Assembly: GCA_044448905.1 (NCBI GenBank)
Contig: JBIOHJ010000119.1
Span: 1 to 10,093, forward strand
From: JBIOHJ01 sp044448905
GTDB taxonomy: Bacteria; Bacteroidota; Bacteroidia; AKYH767-A; OLB10
Direction of reading: 5' to 3'
DNA length: 10,093 nt
Made by a program: the position numbers and the translations under genes. The notes beneath the pieces are model-generated. The model saw nothing but the letters and a program-made list of their open reading frames with translations, did no database searches and was not told where the DNA came from. Below, in pieces: positions 1 through 7,178 of the stretch. Positions within the stretch are counted from its first letter, which is position 1, and every line of letters starts with the position of its first letter.

Positions 1-3
1 GTT

Positions 4-36
4 TTGTACATAGTTATTATTTCACTTTTATCTTTG
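4..36 (+). promoter_or_regulatory. Candidate Bacteroidota promoter P1 for the T9SS cargo gene
   Basis: A -33 element TTG lies at 4-6 (within TTTTG) and a -7 element TATCTTTG at 29-36, an exact match to TAnnTTTG, with a 22-bp spacer. This is the known consensus of the main Bacteroidota sigma factor. The predicted transcript start is near 41-43, giving a leader of about 70 nt before the ATG at 113. Confidence 0.55.
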
Positions 37-69
37 TCTGGAAAATATGTGTGGAAAGGCAGGAAGTTA

Positions 70-100
70 TTGATTTGAAGCACTAATAATGTTATATTTG
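70..100 (+). promoter_or_regulatory. Candidate second promoter P2 for the T9SS cargo gene
   Basis: TTG at 70-72 and TATATTTG at 93-100, an exact TAnnTTTG match, are separated by a 20-bp spacer. Transcription would start near 105-107, only a few bases before the ATG at 113, so the message would be almost leaderless and could not use an upstream ATG at 89. P1 and P2 may be alternative promoters, or one may be chance in AT-rich DNA. Confidence 0.4.
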
Positions 101-112
101 TATAGCAAGAAC

Positions 113-1054
113 ATGAAACGAAAACAACTGACAGCATTGATAACTTCGGTTTTGTTTTTTCAGATTTGTCCTGCGCAAAACCTTGTTTTAAACCCGGGCT
201 TTGAAGATTCACTGCAATGCCCTTCTGGTTCCGGAGCATTTACGAATTATGTTGCGATATGGACAAAACCAAGCTATGGCAGTGCCGATTATTTTTATAC
301 AGGCTGCCCGGTTGCGCCATCGGTTGAGCCTCCTCACGGAGGTAATGCCTACGCGGGAATTATTTGTTATGATCCTGCAAACTATCGTGAGTACATGACC
401 GGTACGCTTGCATCGCCATTGCTTCCTGGCTCAACATACGATGTTTCGTTTTTCGTGAGCCTGATGGATAATTGCATTGACGGGATCAGCGAAGTTGGGG
501 CGTGGTTTACACCTAACAATATATCTTATCCGAATACGCTGCCTATTATACTTACCCCCCAAATTGAGAATACTGTTCCGCTGACTGTCGACAGCGGCTG
601 GAAAAAAGTTTCCGGAACTTTCCAGGCAATGGGAGGGGAGCAATACATCATTATCGGCTCCTTTCGACCCGACTCACAGCTTACTTTTACTCCGGCACCG
701 GGAATTAACAGCTGGTTTGATGTGTATTATTTTATTGATGATGTTTCTGTAATTCGTGATTCTACAGTTGGAATGAATACCCGGGAAAAAAATATTTTCG
801 ACCTTGCTGTTTTTCCAAATCCATTTACTGACTATATAACATTACAATGGAACAACGCGAAAGCTAATATAAGCGAAGCAGAGATAAAAATACTTGATGT
901 AACGGGAAGAAAAAGTTTTCAGTCAGAAAAATTAACCGTCACAGATAAGAGTTATGAAATTGCATTTGACCTCAAGCATCTTTCGCCTGGTATTTATTTT
1001 CTTTCGGCCAGTACAAAAGAAAAAATCTTCAACAGGAAAATTGTAAAGGAATAA
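113..1054 (+). CDS. Secreted protein with jellyroll-like domain and T9SS type A sorting domain
   Basis: The protein is about 313 aa if started at the ATG at 113. That start puts a clean signal peptide at the N-terminus (MKRKQL, hydrophobic TSVLFF, then CPAQ, cleavage near residue 21-22). An in-frame ATG at 89 would add eight residues ahead of the basic start and is less likely. Residues about 23-216 begin NLVLNPGFED and end YYFIDDVSVIRD, the usual start and end of carbohydrate-binding-like or galactose-binding-like jellyroll domains in secreted Bacteroidota proteins. Residues about 228-313 form the C-terminal sorting domain: VFPNPFTDYITL, then KILDVTGRK, then LSPGIYFL and a basic end. By family knowledge this tail directs export through the type IX secretion system and is removed or used for surface attachment. 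No catalytic residues are recognisable. It is a single-gene unit converging on the glucosaminidase gene, with 37 bp between stops. Ligand unknown. Confidence 0.88.
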   Translation: MKRKQLTALITSVLFFQICPAQNLVLNPGFEDSLQCPSGSGAFTNYVAIWTKPSYGSADYFYTGCPVAPSVEPPHGGNAYAGIICYDPANYREYMTGTLASPLLPGSTYDVSFFVSLMDNCIDGISEVGAWFTPNNISYPNTLPIILTPQIENTVPLTVDSGWKKVSGTFQAMGGEQYIIIGSFRPDSQLTFTPAPGINSWFDVYYFIDDVSVIRDSTVGMNTREKNIFDLAVFPNPFTDYITLQWNNAKANISEAEIKILDVTGRKSFQSEKLTVTDKSYEIAFDLKHLSPGIYFLSASTKEKIFNRKIVKE

Positions 1055-1091
1055 CTTCGATTGATTGCCGTTCAGATTTTCTGCTATCGCA

Positions 1092-2033
1092 TTATCTTAA
1101 AAATATTTTTTGTCCGGGCTGAAGCACTGAATCATGAGCCAAATGATTACGCCTTAAAAGTTTTTTCAATTTAACAGCGTGGAGCTGGGAAATAAAATGC
1201 ATGTCTTCTCCTTCTTTTACAATATGAAATTCTTCAACTGCCTGATTCCGTTTTGGCATTACATAAATGATTTCACCTTCACCCGGAGAATCATTTTTAT
1301 CAGCATCATTATATTTCAAAACCTGCCAGAGCATCATGTTGTTTTCATTAGCTAACGAAAAGTAAGTATCTCCCGGCTTGGCAATTACATAAGGAACATT
1401 ATTCTTCGAAATCTCGTATTTCTGAAGTGCCGGTGCAACCTGTTTTCTTCTTGAAACATGATTTGAATTACTTACCGGGGTTTTATTACCCGCATTCGCT
1501 GAAAGTGATGGCCTGTAATTTTCGCCTGTATCAAAATAATGCAGGTTAAAATCTTCAATCAGCTTGATGAGTTTCGAAGCGTACTGGGGATTGGTTGCAT
1601 AACCCGCTTCTTTCAGACCTCTTGCCCATCCTTTATAATCGGTAGTTTTTAGTTCAAACAAAAAAGCATACCGGTTGCGAGTGCGAAGAAATTTTGAATG
1701 GTCGTCATACGATTCAAGAACTGAATTATATTTCCGGAAGCATTCATTTTTTGAATCATCATCTTTATGGAACGATTCACCCGTCCATTCATTATGGCAT
1801 TTAATACCAAAATGATTATTGGCTATACGGGCTAAATCACTGTTCCCGCTTTCCGATTCCAGTATTCCCTGGGCAAGCGTAATACTTGCGGGTACACCGG
1901 AACGTTGCATTTCCTTAACAGCATCATTAGAATATTTTTCAATATAATCTTTTTGCGTAAAGCGGTATTCACCCGGTTGCGCAAAAGCAACAGTACAAAC
2001 AGAAAGAAACAAAAAAATACGTAATACCTTCAT
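1092..2033 (-). CDS. Secreted glucosaminidase (peptidoglycan hydrolase) with two LysM repeats
   Basis: The protein is 313 aa. Residues 1-18 form a signal peptide (hydrophobic LRIFLFLSVCTVAFA). Residues about 28-168 are a FlgJ/AcmA-type glucosaminidase domain of glycoside hydrolase family 73. The motif AQGILESESGNSDLA (54-68) aligns with the family's AQAILESGWGxSxLA, making Glu59 the likely catalytic acid. NNHFGIKC (72-79), the Y-x-S-x-x-E-S-Y-x-D-H segment (102-111) and LKEAGYATNPQYASKLI (140-156) are further hallmarks. Two LysM modules follow, at about 215-259 (YVIAKPGDTYFSLA) and 268-313 (FHIVKEGEDMHFIS...LQPGQKIFL), joined by a Ser/Asn-rich linker. By family knowledge it cleaves between GlcNAc and MurNAc in the periplasm, with LysM holding it on peptidoglycan. 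Likely roles are cell-wall turnover or daughter-cell separation. It has its own promoter upstream, so it need not be co-transcribed with the methyltransferase. Confidence 0.93.
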   Translation of the reverse strand: MKVLRIFLFLSVCTVAFAQPGEYRFTQKDYIEKYSNDAVKEMQRSGVPASITLAQGILESESGNSDLARIANNHFGIKCHNEWTGESFHKDDDSKNECFRKYNSVLESYDDHSKFLRTRNRYAFLFELKTTDYKGWARGLKEAGYATNPQYASKLIKLIEDFNLHYFDTGENYRPSLSANAGNKTPVSNSNHVSRRKQVAPALQKYEISKNNVPYVIAKPGDTYFSLANENNMMLWQVLKYNDADKNDSPGEGEIIYVMPKRNQAVEEFHIVKEGEDMHFISQLHAVKLKKLLRRNHLAHDSVLQPGQKIFLR

Positions 2034-2060
2034 GCTTAAATAAGTTTATTTACCAATTTT

Positions 2061-2089
2061 CAAATTTACTGTCATCTTACGAGGTGAAA
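2061..2089 (-). promoter_or_regulatory. Candidate promoter of the LysM glucosaminidase gene
   Basis: Read on the minus strand, 2068-2061 is TAAATTTG, an exact TAnnTTTG -7 element. About 17 bp upstream is TTTC (2089-2086), a poor match to the -33 TTG. The transcript would start near 2055. An AT-rich inverted repeat (TAAATAA at 2037-2043 and TTATTTA at 2046-2052) falls in the short leader just before the start codon; with a 2-base loop it is unlikely to be stable. Confidence 0.45.
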
Positions 2090-2180
2090 GGTTAAAAATA
2101 AATGAATACCGGGTTTTATTCAACAACCATTTGTTATTAAATGCAATATCTGGTAAACGAAAAATTGCCTGTAAAAGTAT

Positions 2181-2984
2181 TTACTGCTTAACTACGACTC
2201 CAATATGTTTGGTAACGCTCCCGGTAGTCAATTCAATTATAATTGGTGAAAGATTATTTTTTTCGCAAAAATCCCTGAAGCCCATATTATCTCCAATGTC
2301 ATCGGAAATAAAAATGCCTCCACCTCGGAGTGCTTTCCACAATAAAGGGTATGCCCACATTCTTCCAATATAATTTTTATCGCTATCGTAGTGGCATAAG
2401 TCGATTGTTCCAAGTTCTTTCAGGGATGAAGGAAGCGCCATTCTATCTGAAAACTTTTTTAGCGTCCATTGTTTCTTTAATTCATCAGGAACTACACAAC
2501 CGATTATGCTTTCATAATCAGCTTGCACATAAGGCATATCGTTGCTGATAAGTTTTGCTGACAGACGGTTTTTTAACGAAAGTAAAACAGCTAATGACGA
2601 CCAGCCGCAGCCAACACCGGTTTCAACAACTCGTTCTGCTTTTACAAATTCGCACAGGTGATAAAGCAGGTTCAAATCACCGGCTCCGCCAACGGAAGGG
2701 TATAAATCGGCAATCTGTTGTGCTTTACTCATAATTTCAGGAAACAACACATTAAAATCGGGGAAATCATTTTTTTGAGTTATCGTTTTTATTGCTTCCG
2801 CAGTGGTAATTGCCCTTTCTTGACACCACTTGGTTGCTTCAATCCGTTCTCCTCCGGTATCGAGTTTACCCAGCAATCTTGCCTGCGCTATATAAAAAAA
2901 ATGAGGTAGAAATTGCGGACGTTTTACAAACCACCATATTGTTTTAAGCTTTCCTGAAAGCATACTTAAATTTTTTATTTCCAT
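2181..2984 (-). CDS. Class I SAM-dependent methyltransferase
   Basis: The protein is 267 aa. The fold is shown by motif I, VVETGVGCGWSSLAVLL (119-135, a G-x-G-x-G-type SAM-binding loop after a hydrophobic strand). An acidic residue at the end of the next strand (LISND, Asp149) follows, then IDLCHYDSDK (194-203) and GGGIFISDDI (221-230). The IDLxHxDxxK and GGxxxxDD pattern is typical of the Methyltransf_24 / O-methyltransferase-like group, where it contributes to metal or substrate contacts. Residues 1-100 form a helical, mildly hydrophobic N-terminal region with no recognised domain, possibly for membrane association or substrate recognition. There is no signal peptide, so it is probably cytoplasmic. 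The gene starts 49 bp downstream of the PLP-enzyme stop on the same strand, and only a one-mismatch -7 box (CATCTTTG at 3003-2996, no clear -33) lies between, so co-transcription is plausible. The substrate cannot be deduced. Confidence 0.85.
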   Translation of the reverse strand: MEIKNLSMLSGKLKTIWWFVKRPQFLPHFFYIAQARLLGKLDTGGERIEATKWCQERAITTAEAIKTITQKNDFPDFNVLFPEIMSKAQQIADLYPSVGGAGDLNLLYHLCEFVKAERVVETGVGCGWSSLAVLLSLKNRLSAKLISNDMPYVQADYESIIGCVVPDELKKQWTLKKFSDRMALPSSLKELGTIDLCHYDSDKNYIGRMWAYPLLWKALRGGGIFISDDIGDNMGFRDFCEKNNLSPIIIELTTGSVTKHIGVVVKQ

Positions 2985-3033
2985 CGTTACTTCGACAAAG
3001 ATGATATTTTTTTAGAACTATTTTATTGCCTGT

Positions 3034-3930
3034 TTATGGTTTCAGGTATTGCAAACCCCCGGTATGTACGGCTATAATTACATCTCCTCTATTAAAAAAA
3101 CCTTTTTTTATCAAATCATAAATACCGTAAAACATTTTTCCAGTGTAAACAGGCTCAATTTCTATCTTGTTAGTTTCTGCAAAACGGCTTACAAAATTAT
3201 TTAATTCATTATTTGATTTTGCGTATCCACCGAAATGATAATTATAAAAACATTCAATGTTATTCCAATCCGTTTTGGTTATTGTTTCATGATGATTAAA
3301 AAATGATTCGGCTATTTTTTCAAACGAATAAATTTTTTTCATTACCGCAAACCCGATTGCTTTCTGTTTTTCTTTCAGCGAGGAGGCGATTCCCGCAAGC
3401 GTAACACCGGTTCCAACCGGGCAGCATATAAAATCAAACTCCGCATCAATTTCCTGAACAATTTCGCAGCAACCTTTAAATCCTTCAGTGTTGCTGCCGC
3501 CTTCAGGTATTATGTGTAAGTTATTTTTATCGTAATTTCCTAATGCTGCTTTCAAAGAAAGTTCCTTATTGCGATAAGTTGTTCTGTCAACAAAAATTAA
3601 TTTCATTCCGTTTTGCTCTGCTCTCTTCAAAGTAATATTTAAAGGATTGGTCTTTTCACCACGAATAATTCCGATTGTTTTGAAACCAAATTCATTTCCG
3701 GCAAAAGCAGTAGCAGCAATATGATTTGACCACGCTCCGCCAAAAGTCACAATTGTATTTTTATTTTCATGTTTCGCTTTTTCAAGATTGTATTTAAGCT
3801 TTCTCCATTTATTGCCCCCGGCAATTTCATGCACCAAATCTTCTCTCTTAACTAAAACTGTTATCCCGTATTCCTTAAAAAGCGGGTCGGTTAGGGGAGT
3901 TAAAATTTTTGATTTCGCAGGATTAAACAT
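3034..3930 (-). CDS. PLP-dependent enzyme, ACC deaminase / D-cysteine desulfhydrase family
   Basis: The protein is 298 aa, close to the usual length of the short Bacteroidota members of this family. Lys41 in AGGNKWRKLKYNL is the expected Schiff-base lysine for pyridoxal phosphate. GGAWSNHIAATA (64-75) supplies the Ser68-Asn69 pair equivalent to the catalytic serine motif, IPEGGSN (141-147) is also typical, and PVGTGVTLAG (171-180) is the phosphate-binding loop. PVYTGKMFYG (260-269) and AVHTGGLQ (287-294) are the family's C-terminal cofactor and substrate-site segments. The family includes 1-aminocyclopropane-1-carboxylate deaminases (ACC to 2-oxobutyrate and ammonia) and D-cysteine desulfhydrases (D-cysteine to pyruvate, sulfide and ammonia). 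Sequence alone does not separate them; many bacterial members act on D-cysteine or related D-amino acids. It is cytoplasmic, divergent from the VWA-like gene, and probably the first gene of a unit with the methyltransferase. Confidence 0.88.
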   Translation of the reverse strand: MFNPAKSKILTPLTDPLFKEYGITVLVKREDLVHEIAGGNKWRKLKYNLEKAKHENKNTIVTFGGAWSNHIAATAFAGNEFGFKTIGIIRGEKTNPLNITLKRAEQNGMKLIFVDRTTYRNKELSLKAALGNYDKNNLHIIPEGGSNTEGFKGCCEIVQEIDAEFDFICCPVGTGVTLAGIASSLKEKQKAIGFAVMKKIYSFEKIAESFFNHHETITKTDWNNIECFYNYHFGGYAKSNNELNNFVSRFAETNKIEIEPVYTGKMFYGIYDLIKKGFFNRGDVIIAVHTGGLQYLKP

Positions 3931-3951
3931 TTGCTGTTAACAATTTCTGTT

Positions 3952-3959
3952 CAAAGCTA
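3952..3959 (-). promoter_or_regulatory. Candidate -7 promoter element for the PLP-enzyme gene
   Basis: On the minus strand 3959-3952 reads TAGCTTTG, an exact match to TAnnTTTG, 21 bp before the ATG (3930). No TTG lies at the usual -33 distance. The position is occupied instead by the arm of the 20-bp palindrome at 3966-3985, which suggests control by an activator or repressor bound there. Confidence 0.45.
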
Positions 3960-3965
3960 AAAAGA

Positions 3966-3985
3966 TTATTATCCCGGGATAATAA
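3966..3985. promoter_or_regulatory. Perfect 20-bp palindrome in a divergent promoter region (putative operator)
   Basis: The sequence TTATTATCCCGGGATAATAA is its own reverse complement with no spacer. It lies 6 bp upstream of the -7 box of the PLP-enzyme gene, over its spacer/-33 zone, in the 200-bp region between that gene and the oppositely oriented VWA-like gene. The location and symmetry suit a dimeric transcription factor. It lacks a loop and a T-tract, so it does not look like a terminator. The regulator is not identifiable here. Confidence 0.5.
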
Positions 3986-4132
3986 AATGACAGCTACTGC
4001 TTCTCTTTGTTTGCGCGGAAAACCACGCACGGAAACCAAAAATATTTTTCTTCGTTTAAAAACAAGTTAACTGTTGAAAACTATTTAGTTCAGCCGCCTA
4101 ACCGATTAAATCAACCTGCTACTTTTAAATCC

Positions 4133-5209
4133 GTGAAATTCAAAATTATTTTATCATTACTGGTATCAGCATTTTTATTGAGCTGGAAAAATGCAGGCAC
4201 AACTCAACCCCGCACCGTTGAGCTTGTTTTCTGCCTCGATTTAAGCGCAAGCACAAATGGAATGCTTCACGATGTTCGTAACCGCATGTGGAGCATTGCC
4301 AACGGAATTCTTCAGCAAAACGAATTAACCGATTTGAAAATGGGTGTGGTAGGCTATGGTCGTCCGAGTTTCGGAAGCGCTGACGGTTATGTAAAAGTTA
4401 TCTCCAACCTCACTGCCGATTTTGACAAAATTAATTTTAGCCTGCATGAGCTGAGCGCATTTCTTGAAAAAGGCGACCAGTTTGTTCCGGATGCCTTGTT
4501 CGAAACGTATAAGAAAATTAAATGGAGCAAAGAGGAGGGTACCGAAAAAATGGTTTTCCTCATTGGCAACGGAAATCCTTATACCGGACCCTATAATTTG
4601 TATGATGTATGTGAAGTATTTTCCAAAGCCAATATCCATATCAACACGGTGTACGTAAATTCCGGGAAAGCAAATGCCGACTACAGGGCAAGCTATCATA
4701 AAATAGCCGAAATGACCAATGGAAAATTCTCTTTGATTCATTCAGCTTCACGTGTTGAAATAAATAAAAATATTGCCCTTGCCAAAGACCTTATCAGCAT
4801 GAGCAATTCAATTAACAACACGTTTATGTTTTATTCAAAGGATGCAGCGGAGCGTAAAAAAATACTTTTCGAAACCGACAAGAACAATCTTAAGATGGGA
4901 GTGGAGTATTTTCGTTCGAGGTTGGAATACAAAATTTCGCGGCATTATTTACAAAGCTGCGTTGATTTTGATTTAACTGCCTACTACATGCAACATAATA
5001 AAATGCCCGACTATATTAATTATAATGCGCTCCATCGGAGTGAAGGCACTTATGATTATGCTTTGTTAGAACAGGCAGCCATAAAAAAAGCTGAACAGCG
5101 TACTCAGTTAAATAATCAAATCCACAATTTATTTTTCCAGGTTGAAAAGGACAAAACGGTTCCTGCCGATTCTTTGCTTGACGGATTCGTGCTCGGAAGC
5201 TTTCAGTAA
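4133..5209 (+). CDS. Exported von Willebrand factor A-like protein with degenerate metal site
   Basis: I start the gene at GTG 4133 because it places a signal peptide at the N-terminus (VKFKIILSLLVSAFLLSW), giving 358 aa. A TTG at 4007 in the same frame would add 42 residues that do not look coding; no in-frame ATG is available before the domain. Residues about 28-190 look like a VWA domain. LVFCLDLSAS carries the metal-site DxSxS (Asp36, Ser38, Ser40), followed by helix HDVRNRMWSIANGIL and strand MGVVGYG. The later metal-site parts are altered: the usual TDG is GNG in FLIGNGNP (132-139), and no obvious Thr follows the GDQFVPDAL loop (114-122). Metal-dependent ligand binding may therefore be weak. 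Residues about 190-358 are helical, charged and unrecognised. It lies 168 bp upstream of the 568-aa envelope gene on the same strand; the two may act together, but this is inference from position only. Confidence 0.72.
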   Translation: MKFKIILSLLVSAFLLSWKNAGTTQPRTVELVFCLDLSASTNGMLHDVRNRMWSIANGILQQNELTDLKMGVVGYGRPSFGSADGYVKVISNLTADFDKINFSLHELSAFLEKGDQFVPDALFETYKKIKWSKEEGTEKMVFLIGNGNPYTGPYNLYDVCEVFSKANIHINTVYVNSGKANADYRASYHKIAEMTNGKFSLIHSASRVEINKNIALAKDLISMSNSINNTFMFYSKDAAERKKILFETDKNNLKMGVEYFRSRLEYKISRHYLQSCVDFDLTAYYMQHNKMPDYINYNALHRSEGTYDYALLEQAAIKKAEQRTQLNNQIHNLFFQVEKDKTVPADSLLDGFVLGSFQ

Positions 5210-5281
5210 AATCCCCGGCTGATTTTCTCCATTCATAATTTTTTCTCGCCACAGTACAATATTTTTTTAAGATTAACGTTA

Positions 5282-5301
5282 TTGGAGGTATAAACCTCTA
5301 A
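5282..5301 (+). promoter_or_regulatory. Short inverted repeat upstream of the 568-aa gene
   Basis: TTGGAGGT and ACCTCTAA flank a 4-base loop ATAA; all eight positions pair if one G-U is allowed. It is not followed by a T-tract, so it is a poor terminator for the VWA-like gene. It could be an operator or leader hairpin. No TAnnTTTG promoter match is visible in the 168-bp gap, so the two genes may be on one transcript. Confidence 0.3.
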
Positions 5302-5377
5302 AACGCCATATTCATGATGTAATATTTCCTCTTTTGTTAATTAACCTAATACTAACAATTTAAAAAAGGAGGACATT

Positions 5378-7084
5378 ATGAAAACCCAATTGAACAAATC
5401 CGGAAACGGTAGTAAGAACAAACGTGTTCTTATTGTGATTACATTGTTATGCGTTTTTGCGTTTACCATTGGCAGGCTGCCTTTGCAGGTTAAGCACGAG
5501 CCGGTGAACGTTGCTTTGCACAGGAGCGGTGGAGAAAAACCTGCTGTTAGTGAACCTGTTTTTGAGGACATTGCAGGAGTTAAGAACGACCAGCTGATTT
5601 TTCCAGTTGGCGAACTTCCCCCAATGTCTGCGGAGCAAAAAGCAAGGTACAAAGTAATTCCGCCATTACCTTCAATGGCAGAAAAGCCGGTAATTAAAAA
5701 TGTGAGGACCAATGAAGGCGCTTTGCTTAAGTATGCATCAGGAACACAAATTATTATTCCGCCTGAAGCATTTGTTGACAAAAAAGGAAAAGCGGTGGAG
5801 GGCGATGTTGAATTAGCTTATAAAGAATTTCGAAATGCTTTCGACATTTTCATAAGCGGCATTCCCATGAAATATGATTCAGGCGGGAAGAGTCTTCAAT
5901 TCGAATCAGCCGGGATGATGGAGCTTACCGCATCACTCAACAATGAACCGGTTTTTATTAACCCGCTCAAAAAAATTAAAATCAATCTTGCCAGCGAAGC
6001 GGGCGATACCGATTACAATCTTTATTATTTCGATGCTAAAAAAGGTAACTGGGTTAATAAAGGAAAGGACGCGGTGAAAAAGCAAATCGAAAAACAGGAA
6101 CCCGTAGTAGCGGTGGAAAAGAAAAAGAAAAGTGTTCGAAAGATGTATGCATACGAATCTATGCAAAAAGGTATTTCGAGAATTATATGTACCGACTACC
6201 ATCATTCAAGGCGTGCAGGATTTTTAACTAAGAACAGGATTCCCGGTGAATTTATCTTCAGGTTCAGCAATACAATTTTTAAATCGTATCCCGAGCTGAA
6301 GTCATTCAGCAATATCCGGTGGAAGTATAATAATGCTGATGCCGAATTTGTTTACACGCAGCTGTTTGGTAAAAAATTGAAAAAAGATCAACCGGTTGCT
6401 ACTTCCGATTTCTGGAGCGGAGTTTCTTTGCAGCACGAAAACAATACGGATGAGTTTGTAATGACATTCTATTCCGAAAAAGATTCATTAATGCTCAACG
6501 TGGAGCCTGCCTCGTATAAGCGGAATCAAGCTTCGGCTTCAAAATCTGATATGAAACGTTATAACAGTAAATACGACAGGTACCTTTCAGAATTGGAAAA
6601 ACAAATTACGAACGAAAAGTTGCGTTACAGCAAGTACCAGTCCGATTCCGTTGAATACGTAAATATGGCTGACGAAATAGTTTATAACCCAACGTTAGAA
6701 AGTCAATTGGTACGTTCATTTTCCATTGACGGCTTTGGCATCTGGAATTGTGACAGGGAATTGAAAGGGCCCGATTTAGTTACACTGCGTATTAATTTTA
6801 CCGATGTTGAGGGCAACGTGCTCCCGCTCCGTAATGTGTATCATGTCGACAAAAGGAAAAATTCCGTTATGACATATTATTCAAGCGAGCTGCAAAAATT
6901 CAAAATGAATCCCGGTGCTGAGAATGTAATCTGGGCTGTGCTTCCCGATAACCGGCTCGCATACGTTTCTCCAATGCAGCTGGCTTCAATAAAGAAAGGT
7001 GAACGAAGGCACACTTTTCAAATGAAAGTGCTCAACGATGCCGAAGAAGGAATGAAAGAATTAAGAAGGGTGTTTAATATCTGA
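5378..7084 (+). CDS. Membrane-anchored Bacteroidota envelope protein of unknown function
   Basis: The protein is 568 aa. The ATG is fixed by a strong Shine-Dalgarno sequence AAGGAGG at 5366-5372, 5 nt upstream; such a site is unusual in this phylum. Basic residues (SKNKR) precede a hydrophobic segment at about 16-34, either an uncleaved anchor or an unusual signal peptide, with the rest outside the cytoplasm. Residues 114-195 hold a block I recognise from many uncharacterised Bacteroidota surface proteins: GALLKYASGTQIIIPPEAFVD, then GDVELAYKEF, FISGIPMKYDSGG and FESAGMMELTAS. It resembles the beta-sandwich of ZU5-like domains, a family guess. A Lys/Glu-rich linker (about 228-255) follows, then a second region with a charged helical stretch (about 388-430) and IDGFGIWNCDR (470-480), another recurrent motif of this group. 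No enzyme motifs are visible. A role in envelope structure or gliding/secretion machinery is possible but unsupported. Confidence 0.82.
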   Translation: MKTQLNKSGNGSKNKRVLIVITLLCVFAFTIGRLPLQVKHEPVNVALHRSGGEKPAVSEPVFEDIAGVKNDQLIFPVGELPPMSAEQKARYKVIPPLPSMAEKPVIKNVRTNEGALLKYASGTQIIIPPEAFVDKKGKAVEGDVELAYKEFRNAFDIFISGIPMKYDSGGKSLQFESAGMMELTASLNNEPVFINPLKKIKINLASEAGDTDYNLYYFDAKKGNWVNKGKDAVKKQIEKQEPVVAVEKKKKSVRKMYAYESMQKGISRIICTDYHHSRRAGFLTKNRIPGEFIFRFSNTIFKSYPELKSFSNIRWKYNNADAEFVYTQLFGKKLKKDQPVATSDFWSGVSLQHENNTDEFVMTFYSEKDSLMLNVEPASYKRNQASASKSDMKRYNSKYDRYLSELEKQITNEKLRYSKYQSDSVEYVNMADEIVYNPTLESQLVRSFSIDGFGIWNCDRELKGPDLVTLRINFTDVEGNVLPLRNVYHVDKRKNSVMTYYSSELQKFKMNPGAENVIWAVLPDNRLAYVSPMQLASIKKGERRHTFQMKVLNDAEEGMKELRRVFNI

Positions 7085-7091
7085 AAAATCA

Positions 7092-7176
7092 AATCGCCAC
7101 AGATTCACAGATTTTTCTCCCCTCCCCTTCGGGGAGGGGTCGGGGGTGGGGCGTAATCTGTGAATCTGTGGCGATT
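7092..7176. terminator. Nested hairpin between convergent genes (likely bidirectional terminator)
   Basis: The outer arms at 7092-7113 and 7155-7176 are a perfect 22-bp inverted repeat. Inside lies a second perfect hairpin, CCCCTCCCC (7119-7127), loop TTC, GGGGAGGGG (7131-7139). The structure fills nearly all of the 94 bp between the stop of the 568-aa gene (7084) and the stop of the DUF1015 gene (7179), the right place to end transcription from both sides. The left arm is AATCGC followed by two copies of CACAGATT, so it is itself a direct repeat. T-tracts at the outer flanks are absent, so termination would rely on the stem or an exonuclease block. Both parts resemble motifs that recur in Bacteroidota intergenic DNA, from memory. 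Confidence 0.65.
7131..7151 (+). other. G-quadruplex motif
   Basis: Four runs of at least four Gs are separated by loops of 1, 2 and 1 bases: GGGG-A-GGGG-TC-GGGGG-T-GGGG. This exceeds the usual G3+N1-7 rule. It lies in the 3' untranslated region of the 568-aa gene transcript and overlaps the 3' arm of the inner hairpin, so the two folds compete. Confidence 0.6.
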
Positions 7177-7178
7177 CC

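Noticed and set aside
3988..4074. A 28-codon frame from ATG 3988 as a small gene in the divergent region
   Set aside because: No ribosome site or family resemblance, and it starts right beside the palindrome; likely chance.
4007..4132. Upstream TTG start of the VWA-like gene adding 42 residues
   Set aside because: The added segment looks non-coding and would bury the signal peptide internally; GTG at 4133 places it at the N-terminus.
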